A stretch of 64,000 bases of DNA from Epiperipatus broadwayi (Eukaryota; Onychophora; Udeonychophora; Euonychophora; Peripatidae), in assembly GCA_028023455.1 (NCBI GenBank), contig JAQFVV010012573.1, positions 1,056,001 to 1,120,000 on the forward strand. Reading direction: 5' to 3'. This document shows positions 58,804 to 64,000 of this stretch, one piece after another. Position numbers and translations under genes: made by a program. Below the pieces are notes generated by a model, which saw nothing but the letters and a program-made list of their open reading frames with translations, was not told where the DNA came from and did no database searches. Positions within the stretch are counted from its first letter, which is position 1; each line of letters begins with the position of its first letter.

Positions 58804-61750
58804 GGTCGGATTTGTATGTTCACATAACAAGATCTAGCATATAGGCAAAAGTACCTCGAATCCAATCGTGCACAAGATACACATGTCAGGAACACTCATG
58901 AACTCTGCCCTATTTGCCTATTTCCCAGATCTATAACATTATGAGCAACAATCCCGATGACATCGATTAATTTACTTCTCACCGGCCGACATCGGTCATT
59001 GGAGGCACAAAAAGACTCTAGGCTAAACTTATATGATAGAATAACTTAATAACTAGCTATATTTTATGAGCAATGAAGGCTCGTGACCTAGCATATTAAT
59101 TATGTGTTGAGCGGAGATCATCTAGTCATATTTAGGCTTAAGTAATAACTTAATATTTTAACTTAACTAAAAGAAAGCAATGGTTCGAGTTTGATATATA
59201 TATATATTTAAGATTTATTAATAACAAAATTATGTCGGGTTATTTAGTCGACGTTAGCCTCGTGAGTATTATATATATGTGTTTGATTCATATTTAATGA
59301 TAACATAAGATTTGCGGCTATGCCAATAATATATATATATGTGATTTCATGAATTAGCGCTATTAGAATACATTACTGGAATACTATTACACCCCCAGAG
59401 ATGAAAAGAGCATTTACTTGATTTAAACAATAATTTGATAAACAGATATTACATTTGGTTACATTCAACATTATTATTAATTGCAGTTATAGATAATTAA
59501 TGCGTGGGATGGATAATGAATAATTATATAAACGATACTAAATGTATCGCATTAATACGTATATTAAACTAATGGAAATATGTCTGTTTAAAGAAATCAT
59601 CTCATTATGGCTTATGACTATTTCTGGGCAACTAATAAGACACTGAAAGGCGGTGCGTGCATGGTAGCTGATTGGGTTGGTCCAATTATGGATCCTGGAA
59701 TGTGCTTCATGAATTTTAAGAATGAAGTTGACCGATTTCCTCTGTAAACGTAGGCAGGGTCGGTTTGACGAATGAAAGAGTCCAAGATTCCCTGGAGTGA
59801 AGTACAGGTGAATCATGGATGATGAAGAGTGGTTGGCAATGACTTTATTGGGCTGGTTTCCCAGATCGCTCCCCATATAAAGTATGCACATATGACCAAG
59901 TATGTCCCCAGGGTGGTTTTACAGCCTGGTTTAAGGACATAGAGAACGACGACGGGGCTTGACTTTGTGAATGCCTCCATGTGAGAAAGAAGCACGAACA
60001 TATATATAATGAAATGGCTTTTATGCACGTAATGCTTAATAATATAATATAAATATAATTCTAAAAATTAAAAATTATCGAAACAGATTTATTGCCCATA
60101 AATTATGAAATATTCGGCGTAATGATATGGCTTCATTAAGCAAACATGGATAATAATTATACTTAAATATAAAACTAAGCTCTTAAGATCCCCCCCCTCC
60201 CTTACATTATGTACTTATTATTTATTACTTCCCATATATTTAATAAATCTCAATTTTGGTTAATCAATGCCCTTGTGAAAATATATAAATTATTACAAAA
60301 TAAGTGGGTGGTGGTAATAGCTAAGATGGGTTTTACATATATAATATAATTTAAGAATAAAGGATAGCGCATTATTTACAAAGGAAAATGTGAAAAAAAC
60401 AGATGTCAATCTGTTTTTCTACAGTAAACATAAAATTATAATTAGTTTATTTATCTAAAATCGCGAGCACCTGGGCAAGTCAAATAAGACTTGTTTTGAT
60501 CAAATTATAAATTATTTAGCCGGTAAATGATGGGTGGGGAAACGAAAATGAATTATATGCCTGCGATTTTGGAATACTATTGGCATTTATTTTAAAATAT
60601 AAATACATAAATCTTAATGAAAATTATTTGCCACTTGGAAATAAAAGAAAAGGAAAAACATTTTATAGGAGGCTTAATATAGATTAGTTATATAGAGTTA
60701 TACGAATACATATTTTGAAGACATTTAAAATAGGTGATTAAAATATAAATATTACAGAGAAGGCAGGATTTAAGACTTGCAAGTGGTCAAAGTTCTTTTA
60801 CCTTGCTTATTTAGAAGAGCGATTTTACTAGGAGTCAGTCCATCGGTATTGTTTCACTAGATCTAGGGTGGCATTATTATTTGAAAATTAGCATTTCATT
60901 TTCACTGGAAAAATACATAAAGTTCATTGGTATGGGATGCAGAGCTTTGTTCATGGGAACAGCATATTAGAATGGAGGGAAAAGGCGAAATTTCCCCTAC
61001 TTACGACACATTGAGTGAGAATCAAAACTGGTGTGGAATATGTATAGCAACATAGTTATTTAATGGTCCCCCCCCTTGTGGATTCAAATCCAACAGTATT
61101 TATACTTTTATTTTGAAGATGTAACTTAGCAACTACTGCTGGACCTGAGGTGGTTTAAGCACTTAAGTTTCATTTGGAATAGTTTGACTGGATACTCTTA
61201 TCTAGTAAGATGTTTGAAACAATGCAAGTTTGTTATCAGTTTCTCGAATGATTGTTTTAAAATATATCTTATGATTTTAAAACAAGCTAGCATGGACAAT
61301 TTCCACTAATGGGTTTATTTTATTATTACCAATCCGTAATCTTTTACTTTAATCTAAGGGGTCTTCCGGGTAATTGTTTTTCGAGTGACTTCTTAACAAG
61401 ATTGTATCATTTCTGGCTACAAAATTATATATGAAAAAATAATAAGTTTTATATATAATACCTTATATATATAATATAACTATTAATTTATTCGCAATCT
61501 CCTACACTGAAATATATAGATATTTATTATTTACGCCCGTATATACATGAGAATATTATTAAATAAAATATTTTTAAATTAAAATACATACATGTTAATG
61601 TGATTTATGTTGTAATACTAACCAAAAGAAATATATATATATTATTAGCTATGTATATACGTGTGTAAAGGCAGGTTTGAATACAGTTAGGTGGTAGGAG
61701 ATTGGATGTGGGCTGTGAAGCAGGATCTGAGCATCAGATCATCTGCTTCA
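58804..61750 (+). mobile_element. 2.9-kb non-coding element, copy 2
   Basis: Direct partner of 54966-57867. It starts at the same GGTCGGATTTG and ends with the same hairpin (61717-61749). Flanking sequence differs on both sides, which argues for two transposition events or an old segmental copy with distinct flanks rather than a simple tandem duplication. The 117-codon minus-strand frame at 59538-59891 is not conserved in copy 1, so it is not called a gene. Confidence 0.75.
61717..61749 (+). other. Terminal hairpin of 2.9-kb element, copy 2
   Basis: Identical in sequence to the hairpin at 57834-57866. Flanking DNA beyond the following A is unrelated to copy 1. Confidence 0.85.
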
Positions 61751-61922
61751 TTTTCCTGAACTTACCAAAAAAAATGAAAAAATGTTTAAAAAAGAAAAAA
61801 AAAGCTTTTACTTGATGTCCAGGTAACTAAAGAACAACTTTGGATTGGCGATGTATCTAAAGAAAAATTTTAGTTTTACTCTGTCAGAGCGCTATCTTGT
61901 TTTGACTCAACATTTATACTAA

Positions 61923-62098
61923 ATATCCTAACTCTCTCTGCTATATTAGAAATTTTATGACTTTCATAATAGAATACCCTAACTTTTCTGCTATATTAGA
62001 AATTTATGACTTTCATTTATGATAGAATACCCCAACTCTCTGCTGTATTAGAAATTTTATGACTTTCATTTATGATAGAATGCTCTCTCTGCTATATT
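61923..62098. repeat. Minisatellite, three to four copies of about 55 bp
   Basis: Repeated block: CTCTCTGCTATATTAGAAAT, then TTATGACTTTCAT, then a TATGATAGAATAC end. The last copy is partial. Confidence 0.85.
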
Positions 62099-62520
62099 AC
62101 TGGAAAAATTTTCACTGTCTTCAAAAAAAAAAAAACTGCTTGGTTAACTGAATAAAATAAAATATAAAAAACTTTAGTATAATATATACAAATTATTATA
62201 GTCCTAAATCATTTAGCCTTGCATATCCATGTCATCATGTTCTATCCATCCAGCTTCTCCTCCCCCCATTCTACACTCTCCCCCTTGCTCTAGTCTCCCC
62301 TCCCATACTTAATTTACATTTATTTAAATAATGATTGCTATCCTGCCCTTTATTTCTTAATATTAATTATTTCTAGATCTAGTTTACACCAAGACAAATA
62401 CGTATATATCTATGCTGATTATTTATTATTTAGCTCTTTAATGCAAAGTCTATCATAAAAAATTATTATAACTTCTACCTGGCCTTCTTTATGTCTTCTT
62501 TCGTGGTCTGTTTTTGGAGT
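62099..62520. other. AT-rich and pyrimidine-rich DNA
   Basis: A C/T-rich tract lies at about 62245-62305. No gene signal. Confidence 0.35.
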
Positions 62521-62525
62521 TGTTC

Positions 62526-62592
62526 TTCAGAACATTGGTACACTTGATACACATATTTTCAGAACATTGGTACACTTGATACACATATTTTG
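62526..62592. repeat. Tandem duplication, two copies of about 35 bp
   Basis: TCAGAACATTGGTACACTTG plus ATACACATATTTT occurs twice in succession. Confidence 0.9.
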
Positions 62593-62979
62593 GGGAAAAA
62601 AAACTCTATATAACTTTTATTATGAATCATTGCTTTTAAACTCTTTTTATTCTAAATAACTCGATCACCTATTGGCAAATTTATAGTGGTATTGCTACCA
62701 GGTGCCAGCCAAAGGGATAGGGCTATATGTTCTGACAGATGATCCGCTATTATTGGGTTGTCTACTTTTCTAAGATCTATACTTAAATAGTTATACATTT
62801 ACAGCTTTAACAGAAAAAAACATTATTATGGCTTTAGCACATATTTATATAAGAGAATGAAAGTATAACAAAAACTGTTATTATTTTATTTCTTTCATTG
62901 ACTTACAACCGTTATATATGCATGAATATTATTAAAAACATTTCAAAAAAAAAATCTGCACATTTGCGATTATTAGAAT

Positions 62980-63960
62980 CTTTATTTTATTATTTTTAAC
63001 AGTGAAAGCATTTTAAAAGCTGTCACTTATTTAATTCTCAGACTTGGACATATTATAAATTTAAAAATACTTATTTAACAGATGTATTAACAAGGGAAAA
63101 AAATTTTATATTTAACGTCATTATTCAAAACATTTATGAAAAAATTATTATATATTATCATTATTTAGCGCACACACTACTTATCTTTTTATCTTTAAAT
63201 GCGAAAGCCCCTTAAAAGCTGTCACTAATTTATTTCTCTCAGACTTGGAAATATTATTATTTGAGACATTTATAAAAGAAATTATATAGAACTTCGTTAT
63301 TTAAAGCATTTATGAAAAATTATTATATATTATTATTTAGTGCACATTTCAAAACTTGGACATATTATATTTATTTATAAAATATTTATTAAAAACGAAA
63401 AAAATTATTATATATCTAAATATTATTATTCTATATCTTACACGCTTTTTTATCATCTTTTATTTTAAATGTGAAAAACCCCTTAAAAGCTATCACTATT
63501 TTATTACATTGTAAACTCGAAAATACTTTGTTATTTAAAATCATTTATGGAAACTTTTATATATATAAACGCTACTATTTAGAACACATACTTTATTTTT
63601 ATTATAAATGTGGAGGCCCCTTAAAATTATCACTATTTCATCATACTGTAAACTCGAAAATACTTTGTTATTAAAATCATTTATGGAAAATTTTATATAT
63701 AAAAACACTATTTAAAACATACTTTTTACTTTATTATAATAACTGTGGAGGCCCCTTAAAACTACCACTATTTTATTTGCGGGCATCCTGCATGTAATTT
63801 CATGTTTATGACCAAGAAAAAAAAACATTATACAACATCTTATTCCCTTCTTTGAAAAAAAAAAACACATTTTATTTTATAAAAATGAGAGCCCCTTAAA
63901 AGCTGTCACTCTTTTTATTTCACTTGAATCTTACATGTATATGAAAACTATAAACATTAT
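62980..63960. repeat. Degenerate long-unit tandem repeat running to the window edge
   Basis: A CCCCTTAAAAGCTGTCACTA block, usually with TTTATTTC after it, recurs near 63012 (degenerate), 63208, 63479, 63614, 63750 and 63890. The spacing is irregular, 135-270 bp. Between the blocks are ACTCGAAAATACTTTGTTA or GACTTGGAxATATTAT and AAATTATTATATATTA stretches. The array probably continues beyond the window. Confidence 0.75.
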
Positions 63961-64000
63961 TTGGGAAAATGCTTCTTTATCTTTAATTAATATGAAAGTA

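Noticed and set aside
59538-59891. 117-codon minus-strand frame in copy 2 of the 2.9-kb element
   Set aside because: The equivalent sequence in copy 1 (about 55700-56050) is interrupted by stops, so there is no sign of coding constraint.
54966-61750. LTR retrotransposon with two 2.9-kb LTRs
   Set aside because: The 0.9 kb between the copies holds only a TA spacer and two unrelated dispersed repeats. There is no coding region and no primer-binding site, and the divergence between copies is high.

Overview
The window is a stretch of very AT-rich, CpG-poor animal nuclear DNA. It contains no host protein-coding gene that I can support. The repeat content suggests an invertebrate metazoan: RTE and L1/Tx1-like non-LTR retrotransposons, a Penelope-like (PLE) fragment, Ty3/gypsy relics, tRNA-derived short repeats, hammerhead-ribozyme repeats, and long TA, TATC and ATT arrays. 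I cannot name the species. The window is best read as intergenic or intronic DNA built by nested mobile elements.

Layout. 0-25 kb is mostly featureless AT-rich DNA. It holds an old RTE 3' relic (about 1.9-2.5 kb), several foldback repeats (0.84, 4.75, 8.3, 16.1 and 18.5 kb), a possible solo LTR (9.6-10.5 kb) and a gypsy gag relic (20.1-21.0 kb). At 25.0-25.8 kb lies a compound TATC/CTAC/CCAC microsatellite. At 25.93-32.20 kb there is a full-length, apparently intact non-LTR retrotransposon (ORF1, a small middle ORF, ORF2) with a perfect 17-bp target-site duplication. It sits inside an inverted PLE 3'-end fragment whose halves flank it. 35.2-40.3 kb holds two RTE copies, one a 3' fragment and one longer but broken, with a hammerhead foldback element between them. 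44.7-45.9 kb is a short repeat split by another hammerhead element; its unsplit relative lies at 58.1-58.5 kb. 47.55-51.04 kb is a 3.5-kb transposon with 39-bp terminal inverted repeats and an internal satellite. 52-55 kb has gypsy-like relics on the minus strand. 54.97-57.87 and 58.80-61.75 kb are two direct copies of a 2.9-kb non-coding element ending in a strong hairpin. 61.9-64 kb has short and long tandem repeats.

Most interesting system: a family of small elements carrying type I hammerhead ribozymes. The copy at 36.8 kb has an intact catalytic core, a stem I with an internal loop, and a tiny palindromic stem III. Three elements (18.5, 36.1 and 45.0 kb) share one architecture: a unit of about 420-430 bp bracketed by direct repeats, plus an inverted truncated second copy. 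This recalls retrozymes and Penelope-like elements, which are both known to carry hammerheads. A second, decayed hammerhead-like motif with tRNA-like ends lies at 8.3-8.9 kb, and a third possible one lies in the PLE arms around the 26-32 kb element.
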